The position numbers and the translations under genes were made by a program. From Pseudobdellovibrionaceae bacterium (GTDB lineage: Bacteria; Bdellovibrionota; Bdellovibrionia; Bdellovibrionales; Bdellovibrionaceae): 64,000 nt of DNA. The stretch is taken from the NCBI GenBank assembly GCA_013359135.1, contig JABWCN010000022.1, positions 1 through 64,000 on the forward strand, given 5' to 3'. Each line of letters starts with the position of its first letter. Within the stretch, counting starts at the first letter, position 1. Shown here one piece after another: positions 54,992-63,402 of this stretch. Below the pieces are notes generated by a model. That model searched no databases, was not told the DNA's origin, and saw nothing but the letters and a program-made list of their open reading frames with translations.

Positions 54992-56245
54992 TTACTCTCC
55001 TTTTAATGAACTCATGACAGGAGGAAGTTTAGAGTAGTCTCTGTCAAAGGTTAAGCGATTAAGTTTATCTTGAGAGTTAATAACTCGGTACCAGACAGTG
55101 AAGATAGCTGTTTGTGCCTGAATTTCGTTTTTTGATGCTTCTACAAGCTCTAAAACATCTAAATTTTCACCAAGTTGGAGTCTGCGATAAATGGATTCTT
55201 TGCTTTCTTTTGCCAGTACCTGACGGCGTTGATAGTTTTTATAATTTTTAATATCAGAATTATAGACTGTAACAGTGGCTTTTAGTTGACGCTTTAGAGT
55301 TTCCTCGATACCACGCTTTTGAACTTTAAGTATTTCTTTTTGAGCATCAATAATTTTCTCTGAAGCCTCAGCTGAATTCCCAACTCCATTACTAATGGGC
55401 AAGGAATCAAAAATGCCTCCAGCAACGCCTCGGCTTATAGAGCTGACTCCCCAAAAATTATACTGCTGTTCTTTCTTAATTTGCTTAATTACAGAAAGAA
55501 AGTGATCAAACTGTCTTCGCTCTGGACTAGTTGAAAGCATTTTAAACTCAAAAGTTCTTTTGTCGAGTTCTTTTAAAGTTTCAATCTTAGGGATATCAAT
55601 TGATGAGAGTCTCAAGTTAGTTTCTGCTGGATACCCCAAGGCATAGGATAGTTCATCTTTTTCAAGGCTTATCAATACTTTTAAATTCACTTCATCTTCT
55701 TTTAACCCTAAGATACGAACTTCAACATTTCTTGCTGTTCCTGGTTTTGCTCCACCAAAAAGTTCTTTTGTTTTCACAACAAGTAGAATTTTCTCTAAAT
55801 CTTTGATGCTCTGCTGGATATGAAGAAGCAATTGTTGATCATAAAGCGTGTGACGATAAAGAGCTTTGGCAGCAAAAACTTCATTTCCCCATAAGGCTCT
55901 GTAGCCTTCTTTTTCAGCCAGAGACAAGATTTTAATCTCTTCAAGACGAAACCAGTTAGCCGGGATTAAAAAGGGAGCCGCATCAGATATTTTATCAACT
56001 AAAGAAGTTGGATCTAAAATAACACCCACAATATTCCATAGATTAAGTCGCGGTAACAGATCGGCACGAGCTTTTTCAATGTTTTCTTTGGCTTGGTAGA
56101 CTTTGTAAGCATTTTCTTTTAGGTTGTAATTTTGCTCGCTAACGATTTTCACAACATCATTAAGTTTAATATTTTTATTGACTGCTGAAAGTGCTATTTG
56201 GGAAAAAATAATGAAAGAACTTAGATATATTATAGATATTTTCAT
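54992..56245 (-). CDS. TolC-family outer-membrane efflux protein (second of two)
   Basis: About 417 residues from ATG 56245, preceded by GAGGAC, with a signal peptide ending in QIALSA. Long amphipathic helices with heptads cover most of the mature part: NYNLKENAYKVYQAKENIEKARADLLPRLNLW near the start and RRLQLGENLDVLELVEASKNEIQAQ near the end. These are the duplicated OEP patterns of TolC-type channels. It is the second outer-membrane factor in the same operon. It diverges more from CzcC than the gene at 56971. Confidence 0.75.
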   Translation of the reverse strand: MKISIIYLSSFIIFSQIALSAVNKNIKLNDVVKIVSEQNYNLKENAYKVYQAKENIEKARADLLPRLNLWNIVGVILDPTSLVDKISDAAPFLIPANWFRLEEIKILSLAEKEGYRALWGNEVFAAKALYRHTLYDQQLLLHIQQSIKDLEKILLVVKTKELFGGAKPGTARNVEVRILGLKEDEVNLKVLISLEKDELSYALGYPAETNLRLSSIDIPKIETLKELDKRTFEFKMLSTSPERRQFDHFLSVIKQIKKEQQYNFWGVSSISRGVAGGIFDSLPISNGVGNSAEASEKIIDAQKEILKVQKRGIEETLKRQLKATVTVYNSDIKNYKNYQRRQVLAKESKESIYRRLQLGENLDVLELVEASKNEIQAQTAIFTVWYRVINSQDKLNRLTFDRDYSKLPPVMSSLKGE

Positions 56246-56252
56246 TTTGTCC

Positions 56253-56918
56253 TCACTTAATTCTTTTTGCATAAAAAGTATATTTTATGGCATTGTTAGC
56301 AGGTTGAATTTGACCCATGATAAAAGGAATACTGTCTAAAGAACCATTCTTAACCTTGTAGCTTATGATTTTTGCTTGATCCATAGTTTGTTGTTGAGAA
56401 AGTGCTTTATCGTCAGGTTGGTTTTCTGAAAAATATATTTGATAAAAGTTAGAGCACTCCGTGGAGGATAAGGTCATGATACCTGTTTCCATATTAGGAC
56501 GTGAGCCCGTAATTTGACAGCCAACGGCACTAGATAAATCAGCAGGGTGCCATTGAACAATTTTGGTATTGAAATACAAACTATTCAGTTCAGTTTCTAT
56601 TTCACTGAGTTGTCTTGTTCTCTCTCCATTGTAGGCAGGAATACTTCTGGCAAAGATCAACTTGATTTTATAGGATTGATTGGAAATCTTAATAGTACCT
56701 TCATACTCTCCTTCGAGGGCGCTATAAAATTTATTTCTAGATGCCAATTCACTTTCCATAGCTTGTGATTTTTGCGACAAGTTTTTATTTTCAACTTCTT
56801 TTTGAGCTTCGCCTTCAGCAGCAGCTCTGGCTTTAGCCTTTTCAGGAGAGCTTGTTTTATCGCAAGCCGATTGCAGGGAAAATAAAAATAGAATAAATGT
56901 ATATAAAATATATTTCAT
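56253..56918 (-). CDS. Lipoprotein with coiled N-terminal region, unknown function
   Basis: From ATG 56918 the protein is about 221 residues with a lipobox (FLFSLQSAC). A short Ala/Glu/Lys-rich stretch (PEKAKARAAAEGEAQKEVENKN) could form a coiled coil. A beta-rich domain follows (YEGTIKISNQSYKIKLIFARS). The frame is open to 56996, but there is no signal there. It lies between the two outer-membrane factor genes, so it may be an accessory of the efflux channel. I do not recognise a family. Confidence 0.6.
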   Translation of the reverse strand: MKYILYTFILFLFSLQSACDKTSSPEKAKARAAAEGEAQKEVENKNLSQKSQAMESELASRNKFYSALEGEYEGTIKISNQSYKIKLIFARSIPAYNGERTRQLSEIETELNSLYFNTKIVQWHPADLSSAVGCQITGSRPNMETGIMTLSSTECSNFYQIYFSENQPDDKALSQQQTMDQAKIISYKVKNGSLDSIPFIMGQIQPANNAIKYTFYAKRIK

Positions 56919-56970
56919 ATTGTTTCTTATATTTAAGGTTGTTAAATTTTTGAGATGAGTTTTATTATTT

Positions 56971-58206
56971 TTAAAATAATTCATCGATATCACCACCGCT
57001 GAGGGTTTTTATTTCTAGAAAAGAATCAATGGCTGTATTTTCATTTTTATGCTGCGAACTGATAAATTCATTTATTTGTCTATGGACTTCAATGATAAGG
57101 GTTCCTGACGCAAGACCTTGTTTAAATAAACTATCAACGCGAGTATGCTTTTTCTTTATTTCATCCTGAGAAGTGGCTCTTTTTAAAGATTCTATAGAGG
57201 AATTATATTTGTTCACTAGAATTTCTTTTTCCGTTGTGGATCTTTTTATGGCGTAGTCTGAGATCAGTTTTGACTGCTGCACTTTAGAATTTGCAAGTCG
57301 GCGACTCCCCCCGTTGATAGTTAGTATGGGAAGGCTGATGTTGGCATTAACTCCATAAGAATAGTACTGTTTTGGTCCATCAGTTGTTCTTTCAATAGTA
57401 GGTCCGATATTCACATTGGGCCAAGACTCACTTCTTGCGAGCTTAAGTCCAGCCTCGGCTTTTTCTGTTTCAGCAAGCATCTTTTGAACTTCAAGACTAG
57501 CATTGACAGAGTTTTTATCGTTGCTCTGTAAATTGATAAGTGGCCAAGACTTTCTTTTTGGTGGAAGTTGATTATTAGTTATCTCAAAGGATTGTCCCCA
57601 TAGCGCTTTTAATTGGGAAACAATTACAGATCTTTCTGTGAGCAAAGAATTCTTCTTCAAGTTATAATCACCTGTAGCTAGTTCCACTAAGCTTTGTGTG
57701 ATTTCCTGTTCAGGCCCCTTGGCTAATCGGGATTTGAACTGTTTTTGAATCGCTTCAAAGGTGGTGAGAGTCTCGGTAATTAATTCTAGCTCATCATTTA
57801 TTTGACGTAATCTGTATAAGTCTTTTATGAGCGTCTTCTTAACCTCTAAAAGAGTTTGGTTAGACTCAATTTTAGTGATCTTTTTTTCAGCTTCAGCCAT
57901 TTCGATGATAGGACCGCGTTTCCAAATTTGCGAAGCAGAAATGTTCAATGATAACTCGGTAGACCCAATGTTTTCCCCAGCATAGCTTCCAGATATAGAT
58001 TTAATACTGATATCAGGATTTTCAAATTGGGAAGCTTTTTCCACAATGGCATCAGCCTCGTTAAGTTTTAAATTTGAAATTTCGAATTTAGGATGTTTTT
58101 GAAGTGTGCAAAAATAGAATTCTTTAAAAGAGTTCACTTTTTCACATTGAGTTGCAGCATGGGTGTTTATATTAACTGCTAAGAGCAGTGATAGAAATAG
58201 AACCAA
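56971..58206 (-). CDS. TolC-family outer-membrane efflux protein (CzcC-like)
   Basis: A 411-residue exported OEP-type channel protein. It begins with TTG, placed five bases after GGAGG, the best start for the signal peptide (LFLSLLLAVNINTHAA). The CzcC-like order is LNEADAIVEKASQFENPDISIKSISG, SLNISASQIWKRGPIIEMAEAEKKI and a second repeat with SRRLANSKVQQSKLISDYAIKRS. It should be the outer-membrane exit for the RND pump encoded on the other strand. It follows the CzcI-like gene by 68 bases. Confidence 0.8.
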   Translation of the reverse strand: MVLFLSLLLAVNINTHAATQCEKVNSFKEFYFCTLQKHPKFEISNLKLNEADAIVEKASQFENPDISIKSISGSYAGENIGSTELSLNISASQIWKRGPIIEMAEAEKKITKIESNQTLLEVKKTLIKDLYRLRQINDELELITETLTTFEAIQKQFKSRLAKGPEQEITQSLVELATGDYNLKKNSLLTERSVIVSQLKALWGQSFEITNNQLPPKRKSWPLINLQSNDKNSVNASLEVQKMLAETEKAEAGLKLARSESWPNVNIGPTIERTTDGPKQYYSYGVNANISLPILTINGGSRRLANSKVQQSKLISDYAIKRSTTEKEILVNKYNSSIESLKRATSQDEIKKKHTRVDSLFKQGLASGTLIIEVHRQINEFISSQHKNENTAIDSFLEIKTLSGGDIDELF

Positions 58207-58274
58207 AATTTCCTCCAGTAAGTTTTTGAATAATGAAAACCATAGAATAAAAATAAAAATAGCTTCTAGAAATT

Positions 58275-58604
58275 CTATGATTTGAAAGAAGGAGGTCTTT
58301 TGAGATTTGTAATGGAAGGGGGAGAGTAGCTGAAAGTATATAAATCATACTCAATAGAAGAGCTTTCTAAAAACTCAACTAGGGCCTTTGATTGGGATAT
58401 GACTTTGCTATGTAGACAATGCTCATCATGATGGGGAAGGTCAGTATTTCCTTCAGAATTACGATCATGAGATGATGTTTTTGAAATGTGAAAACCTTTA
58501 GCCAGGAGGTTGCTTTTTGTGCCTTCATTGCAGCTAGAAACTTCTTGGCAGAGGATGAAGGAAAAAAGGAAGCAGGTAGCTAGTATTAAATGAAGGATTT
58601 TCAT
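58275..58604 (-). CDS. CzcI-like small periplasmic protein (second copy)
   Basis: A 109-residue exported protein (signal MKILHLILATCFLFSFILC). It has a His/Cys cluster HHDEHCLHS (about 58-66) and a C-terminal RPP tail (LKRPPSFKS). This is the same plan as the protein at 47041: signal, His/Cys cluster, hydrophobic stretch, RPP end. It heads the minus-strand efflux operon as the other heads the plus-strand one. CzcI-like identity is by pattern and context. Confidence 0.5.
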   Translation of the reverse strand: MKILHLILATCFLFSFILCQEVSSCNEGTKSNLLAKGFHISKTSSHDRNSEGNTDLPHHDEHCLHSKVISQSKALVEFLESSSIEYDLYTFSYSPPSITNLKRPPSFKS

Positions 58605-58612
58605 CAGGATTA

Positions 58613-58641
58613 TGGATAACTTTAATTGTTATGATTGTCAA
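58613..58641 (-). promoter_or_regulatory. Possible promoter of the minus-strand efflux operon
   Basis: On the minus strand a consensus TTGACA (58641-58636) is followed after 17 bases by TATCCA (58618-58613). The -10 is weak and the start codon lies only nine bases further, so the transcript would be almost leaderless; a metalloregulator-dependent promoter with different spacing is possible. Confidence 0.35.
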
Positions 58642-58744
58642 TTTATAGTTCAGACTTCCAAATGAAGTTTTTACAATGAATCGCAAACGATTTCATCGTG
58701 ATAAAATTAAGAAAACTTGCCAATACAGAAAAATGACATCCCGA

Positions 58745-59261
58745 TGATCTGGCCCCCTAGAACAGATCCAAAACATATGAGAGTATTTAGACAACAGAAA
58801 GGGGCCTAAAATGGCATGAAGGACATATCAAGTAGATGATATTATAAAACATCTACGCACCGTAGAAATAGAAACAGCACGGGGTTTATCAGTAGAGGAT
58901 GCCTGTCGCAAGATTGGTGTTCCTCATCAAAGTTATTATCGCTGGAAAAAAGAATACGGTGGGATGCAGTTAGATCAAGTAAAGCGATTAAAAGAAATCG
59001 AGTTAGAAAATCAACGTCTTCGTAAGTTAGTGAGTGATTTATCAATAGATAATTTAATCTTGAAAGAAATCAGCGCAAAAAACTATTAAGCCCTGCAAAA
59101 CGTCGCGAAGCCATAGAATTTGTGGTTATGAAATTAAGGATTAGCGAACGCAGAGCTTGTAGGGCTATAAACCAATCCAGATCAACACAGCGCTATAAAA
59201 TAATAATAACAGATGATGAAATAAAAATCAGGAATCGCGTTATAGAGCTTGCAAAAGTGAT
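58745..59261 (+). mobile_element. IS3-family element remnant (orfA with nonsense codon, truncated orfB)
   Basis: The left end looks like TGATCTGGCCCCCT (58745-58758). orfA starts at ATG 58811 but its third codon is TGA (58817-58819). The rest reads as a normal IS3 helix-turn-helix and leucine-zipper protein: DACRKIGVPHQSYYRWKKEYGG, then RLKEIELENQRLRKLVSDLSIDN, stopping at TAA 59087-59089. orfB is entered in the next frame (KLLSPAKRREAIEF, SERRACRAINQSRSTQRYK) and breaks at RVIELAKV, exactly where the 24-bp repeat begins. The catalytic core is gone, so it cannot transpose itself. Confidence 0.85.
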
Positions 59262-59285
59262 TTATTTTTATCCGCTAGTTAGCAT
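59262..59285 (+). repeat. 24-bp direct repeat, right copy
   Basis: Identical to 46885-46908 over 24 bases in the same orientation. It truncates the IS3 orfB on its left. On its right an open frame related to the FGE-domain gene begins within the repeat (after TAG at 59276-59278). Confidence 0.85.
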
Positions 59286-59404
59286 TTAAAATTGCTGATG
59301 AAATACAAAGATGGTCAGCTTTTCCACTTGGAACTGATAAAAGAACTATAGCTGATATATTATCTGAGGAGTGGAGTTTAGGAATTGCTGCAGGGGATAT
59401 TAAG

Positions 59405-60568
59405 TTGATAATTAAGTTTATATCTCTTGGTTTTTTTAATGTTAATTCAAAGTGTTTTAGTGGCAATTCAACTCTATTGACGACCATCTGGGAGCATCGA
59501 ATAGAGTTAGTTGAACCACCTAAGTTGTCGCTTGTAGAAACATTAAAATCAAAGTTAAAGATACAATCAAATGAAACACATAAAGCTATAAATGATTTTA
59601 AAATTATAAATAATATTGAAGGCAGTTTACTTGGCTGGATTTTACGGCAACCAAATTTAGACCTTACAAGTAGAGATACTGAAGGATACACAGATCTAGA
59701 GAAAGCAAGATTAATGGGCAAAGGAGATTTGGTTGACTTGATTGAAAACCATATTAGGTCTCAACGAAAAGATATAACATTAACACCATCAAGAAAATTC
59801 AGCTTAAAAGAGAGAAATGAAGATGGTTCTCCTATTATTGCCTTTGTTAAAATTGATCCTGGAACATATAGAAAGGGAGACGAACGAGAAGAAAGTAGTC
59901 GAAATACGGTAACCCTTAAAAAACCTTTTAAAATAATGTCAGTACCAACGACAAAAAGAATGTGGAAAGAAGTTGTTTTACTTGCACAGGAAAAGTTAAA
60001 AAAATCTAACAAAAGTGTTATGGAGCTAGATCCATATCCATCTAAAATAAAAGAAGATGAACAGCACCCGGTTGTAAAAATTAAAGATTCAGAAATTATA
60101 GATTGGATTAAAGTTTTAAATGAGCTCTCTAAATTAAATATTGAAACAGTACAAAATAAACTTAAAATATTGTTTCCAGGGCATTCTTTGGGACAACAAT
60201 ATAGGCTTCCTACTTCTGATGAATGGGAATATGTAGCAAGAGTAAGAGGTGTTTCAGTAGGTCGTTATACTCATTCATTTAAGCATGTTGATCACTATGC
60301 CTGGTATAATAAAAACTCAGGGTATTCAACTCAATCTGTAGGGTTGAAGAAACCAATTTTAATAAAGGGAAATCCAATTTATGATATATTTGGAAATGTT
60401 TTTGAAGTAGTTCAGAATACAAATGAAACAAAACCAGAGCCTCACTATATATATCGTGGAGGTTCAGCCCGTTATCCAAAAGAGTACTTACCATCAGGTA
60501 AATACGTAGAATACCCTCTGAATAAAAGTAATCACAAAGGATTTCGGATAGTGAGTGATATTCCTTAA
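59405..60568 (+). CDS. FGE-sulfatase-domain protein, probably 5'-truncated
   Basis: From TTG 59405 there are 387 residues, but the same frame is open without a normal start from 59279, inside the repeat, encoding FKIADEIQRWSAFPLGTDK and more. So the original gene was probably longer and lost its 5' end. An ankyrin-like stretch RDTEGYTDLEKARLMGKGDLVDLI (about 97-120) precedes the formylglycine-generating-enzyme fold. That fold shows IDPGTYRKGDEREESS, YRLPTSDEWEYVARVRG, YDIFGNVFEVVQNT, YRGGSAR and KGFRIV. Without the catalytic Cys pair of true FGE visible, it is likelier a ligand-binding or toxin-like FGE-domain protein. Expression is doubtful. Confidence 0.65.
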   Translation: MIIKFISLGFFNVNSKCFSGNSTLLTTIWEHRIELVEPPKLSLVETLKSKLKIQSNETHKAINDFKIINNIEGSLLGWILRQPNLDLTSRDTEGYTDLEKARLMGKGDLVDLIENHIRSQRKDITLTPSRKFSLKERNEDGSPIIAFVKIDPGTYRKGDEREESSRNTVTLKKPFKIMSVPTTKRMWKEVVLLAQEKLKKSNKSVMELDPYPSKIKEDEQHPVVKIKDSEIIDWIKVLNELSKLNIETVQNKLKILFPGHSLGQQYRLPTSDEWEYVARVRGVSVGRYTHSFKHVDHYAWYNKNSGYSTQSVGLKKPILIKGNPIYDIFGNVFEVVQNTNETKPEPHYIYRGGSARYPKEYLPSGKYVEYPLNKSNHKGFRIVSDIP

Positions 60569-60676
60569 TGGGTATTATTGAGTTTTTTGGTTGAGTGATT
60601 GGAAAACGCTTGTGTAAATTATTATTATAGAGATGAGAATGCTTTAAAAATGCAATTGCTATGATTCAAAAAATGA

Positions 60677-62014
60677 CTATAAAGATATTATTTTTTCTCC
60701 TGTTACAATACAGGCGTTATCTATTTCGATGAAAATTTTTTTTGTTTTAAAGTTTTTAGAGCAACGAACAGGACTTTGACTATTTCTAAGGAATATATAC
60801 TCTTGTCTTCTATCTCTATTTTTTTGATTAAGGATGTATTCCATAAAATCACATTCCCGATTAACCTCATTTTCTATGTAGGTTTCAGCAAGTTGGCAGT
60901 TTACTTCTTTGTTAGAATCTAAATTGACGTAAACCCATTTATTGATAGGGTAGCTGACAATTTTTTCTTCTTGATCGATAATATCCTTTTGTCCTGAAAC
61001 TTTCAAAAGCAAGGGATTTATATCACTAGGAACCTTTTTATATTTAATATAAGTATTAGAGAAGGAAAAATCAGGTTTTAGACGATCATTACGGAAAAAG
61101 TTAAATGTAATTTTGATTTCATCATTATCCATAAAAAATATTTCACTAGAGACATAGGCTTTGAAGTTTTCATCCAAATAAAAGTCGGACTTACAATTTC
61201 TATATAAGGAGTGCTGGAGAATTTTGAAATTCACACCATCTGATATAAAATTTAAGGGTTCGCAATGGATTATAAAAAGATCTGGAATTGTTTTAAGGTG
61301 AGAATCGTTAAAAAAATTAGATAAATTATTTATATCAGTTTTCCCCATGCACTCCATAGATGATTGTGGATTTTGAAAACCTAGCATAATTTCCATTTTG
61401 AGGCTGCTTAAGAAGTCTAAACTGTTAGATAAAGAAAGAGTTATGGCACAAGAATTTCCTAAGTAAAAACCTAGATCAGCAGTGGCTTGCTTTTGTAAAT
61501 AAACAAAAGCTCCTGAATTTAAATCTTTTTTAGGCAGTTCAATAAGGTTTAGCCACTCGTAAAGACCATATGAATTTTCAAATAGAGGATCACTTTTTTT
61601 TATGTAATAAGGAATCGCTTCGTGGTGTATAATTTTGAAGATAGCCATCATATCTTTTGAAGAAAAAAAATTAGAATCATATTTATTCTTGAATGCCTCC
61701 CAAGTGGGTTTATACAACTGAAGCCATTTTTTATCAGGGTAAGCGTTAGCTGCATCTTTTTTTTCACCATTGATAATTATCGGAGTATTAGTTACTGTAA
61801 TGCAAGTAGATTGATAAAGCTTTAGTAGTTCTAAAGGAGTATAAGGTAGATTTGCTTTAATTTTTTGATTTGCTAAAAAAGAGGAATAGGCTGACACCAT
61901 TTTTAAGTAAAATTCGGTGATAGGTGTTTTGGAAGAACAATTATTGTTTATTTGAGCATCAGCACTCAAAGTGTAAAAGATTAAAAAATGAAGAATGATA
62001 ATATATTTTTTCAT
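60677..62014 (-). CDS. Large secreted protein of unknown function
   Basis: A 445-residue exported protein (signal MKKYIIILHFLIFYTLSADA). The N-terminal half is helical and contains YKPTWEAFKNKYDSNFFSSKDMMAIFKIIHHEAIPYYIKK. The C-terminal half is beta-rich with scattered Cys. I recognise no family. It is the last gene of the TIGR02147 operon, two bases after the preceding stop, so its expression should follow that regulator. Confidence 0.6.
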   Translation of the reverse strand: MKKYIIILHFLIFYTLSADAQINNNCSSKTPITEFYLKMVSAYSSFLANQKIKANLPYTPLELLKLYQSTCITVTNTPIIINGEKKDAANAYPDKKWLQLYKPTWEAFKNKYDSNFFSSKDMMAIFKIIHHEAIPYYIKKSDPLFENSYGLYEWLNLIELPKKDLNSGAFVYLQKQATADLGFYLGNSCAITLSLSNSLDFLSSLKMEIMLGFQNPQSSMECMGKTDINNLSNFFNDSHLKTIPDLFIIHCEPLNFISDGVNFKILQHSLYRNCKSDFYLDENFKAYVSSEIFFMDNDEIKITFNFFRNDRLKPDFSFSNTYIKYKKVPSDINPLLLKVSGQKDIIDQEEKIVSYPINKWVYVNLDSNKEVNCQLAETYIENEVNRECDFMEYILNQKNRDRRQEYIFLRNSQSPVRCSKNFKTKKIFIEIDNACIVTGEKIISL

Positions 62015-62016
62015 TT

Positions 62017-62427
62017 TTAATGACGTAACTCTCTAATTGCCTCATTGATGATTAAGATTGTTTCCATGTCGCTTTTTTTGCAAACTTCAGGATGTATGCA
62101 CATAGTATATGAAGATTTGATGTGATTAGATGAACTAAATATTTTGATAGTTAGTAGCGGAATTTGTTCACATTTCTTTTTATCACTGGCTAACAACAAT
62201 TTATAGAGCTCATTTGTCTGATGATCAAATTCCTCTTTTTGATCGAAATAGATCCCACGAGAGGGCGATGAATGAAGAGACAAACTAGTCAGAATACTTG
62301 TAATTTTATCTTCACAAAAATCACCGCCATTAAGTCGTCCTTGAGAAAACGATTTAATAGATATACAAAATCCTAGAAGAGAAAATATTAATGCTTTGTG
62401 TATAAAATTCTCATGATATTTTTTCAT
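62017..62427 (-). CDS. Small secreted protein of unknown function
   Basis: From ATG 62427 (AAGGG just upstream) a 136-residue protein with a signal peptide (FIHKALIFSLLGFCISIKSFS). The mature part begins QGRLNGGDFCEDKI and has further Cys (KKCEQIP, MCIHPEVCKKS). The start overlaps the regulator gene by 17 bases, so translation is coupled. A mature start with GGDFCED resembles other exported proteins of this operon type, but no function is known. Confidence 0.6.
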   Translation of the reverse strand: MKKYHENFIHKALIFSLLGFCISIKSFSQGRLNGGDFCEDKITSILTSLSLHSSPSRGIYFDQKEEFDHQTNELYKLLLASDKKKCEQIPLLTIKIFSSSNHIKSSYTMCIHPEVCKKSDMETILIINEAIRELRH

Positions 62428-63175
62428 AAGCCCTTCGTTTTTTTGTTCTAGGGTATAACTGAATAGCAAGTTCATAGACCTCTGAAGTTTCAGCATTTTC
62501 TACAAGCTCACGAATTTCTAAATGAAAATTGCGAATTTTTTCTTTAATCAGTTCCATTTGATTCATGTCAAAGGGAATACATATTGAGGTAAAATCTCTC
62601 TCAAGAACAGGGTCTGATAAAAGAGAATTTCTAGCTTGTTTTAATGATTCACAATGAGCTCTTTGGATTGACAAATCGGTCTTATCATCAGTTGTACAAA
62701 TAAAGTCTTTTATCTTTATAAGTTTTCCATCTTTTTCTTGTATAAGTTCAAGAGTTTTAAGTCTTGTGATGACCAGTTTTATTTTTTCCTCTGTCACTCC
62801 AAGTTTCCCTGCGATCCATGAAATATCATTACGGAAGTATTTAGTCTGTATCAATGCTAATAAATCAAAATAAATAGCTTCAGATAAAAAATCAAAATTT
62901 TTTGAAGATAAAAAGCTGACTTTACGAATTTTTATTTTGTTATCATCTTCGGTTTCATTCAGTAGGGCATTTCTTTCTGTTGGATTTAGTTTTAAGTTTT
63001 TTGATATTTTTATACATTGCTTTTTTGTTAGAGTTCTTTTTCCATTAAAAATTTCAGATAAAGCTCCAGAGCTGATTCCACACTTGATAGCAAAAGAGCG
63101 CAGAGAAAATTGAGGATTCATCAGTTTTATTTCATCATATTTATGTCTTAACAGGAGGTATGCTTTTCTATTCAT
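62411..63175 (-). CDS. TIGR02147/DUF4423 family regulator
   Basis: About 254 residues from ATG 63175 (the frame is open to 63211). The N-terminus is a Cro/C1-type helix-turn-helix: FSLRSFAIKCGISSGALSEIFNGKRTLTKKQCIKISKNLKL. The characteristic second half has DFLSEAIYFDLLALIQTKYFRNDISWIAGKLGVTEEKIKLVITRLKTLELIQEKDGK and a C-terminal DMNQMELIKEKIRNFHLEI. This architecture is the TIGR02147 family, repeatedly found in Bdellovibrio-group genomes. It heads an operon with two secreted proteins and probably controls them. Confidence 0.85.
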   Translation of the reverse strand: MNRKAYLLLRHKYDEIKLMNPQFSLRSFAIKCGISSGALSEIFNGKRTLTKKQCIKISKNLKLNPTERNALLNETEDDNKIKIRKVSFLSSKNFDFLSEAIYFDLLALIQTKYFRNDISWIAGKLGVTEEKIKLVITRLKTLELIQEKDGKLIKIKDFICTTDDKTDLSIQRAHCESLKQARNSLLSDPVLERDFTSICIPFDMNQMELIKEKIRNFHLEIRELVENAETSEVYELAIQLYPRTKKRRAYEKIS

Positions 63176-63402
63176 ACTAATAGGTTTTTGCATTTTATGG
63201 GCCAAATACATAAAAAAACGCAGTGACTAAGCCTTTTTTCTCAGATCTAAGTACTTGAAAAAGTAATGATTTATGTTTTTAATTTGAAGAGCGAAGATGT
63301 TTTTTGAACTTTGCTGTCAAAAGGTCATATTTGGTGTCATTAATTGAGACAGAATTTTCTTTAGATAGTAACTTCAAAATGAACTAAAAAGGATAGAATA
63401 TA

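Noticed and set aside
59275-59721. A 148-residue minus-strand open frame over the start of the FGE-domain gene
   Set aside because: It mirrors the plus-strand coding frame, which carries recognisable FGE and ankyrin-like motifs.
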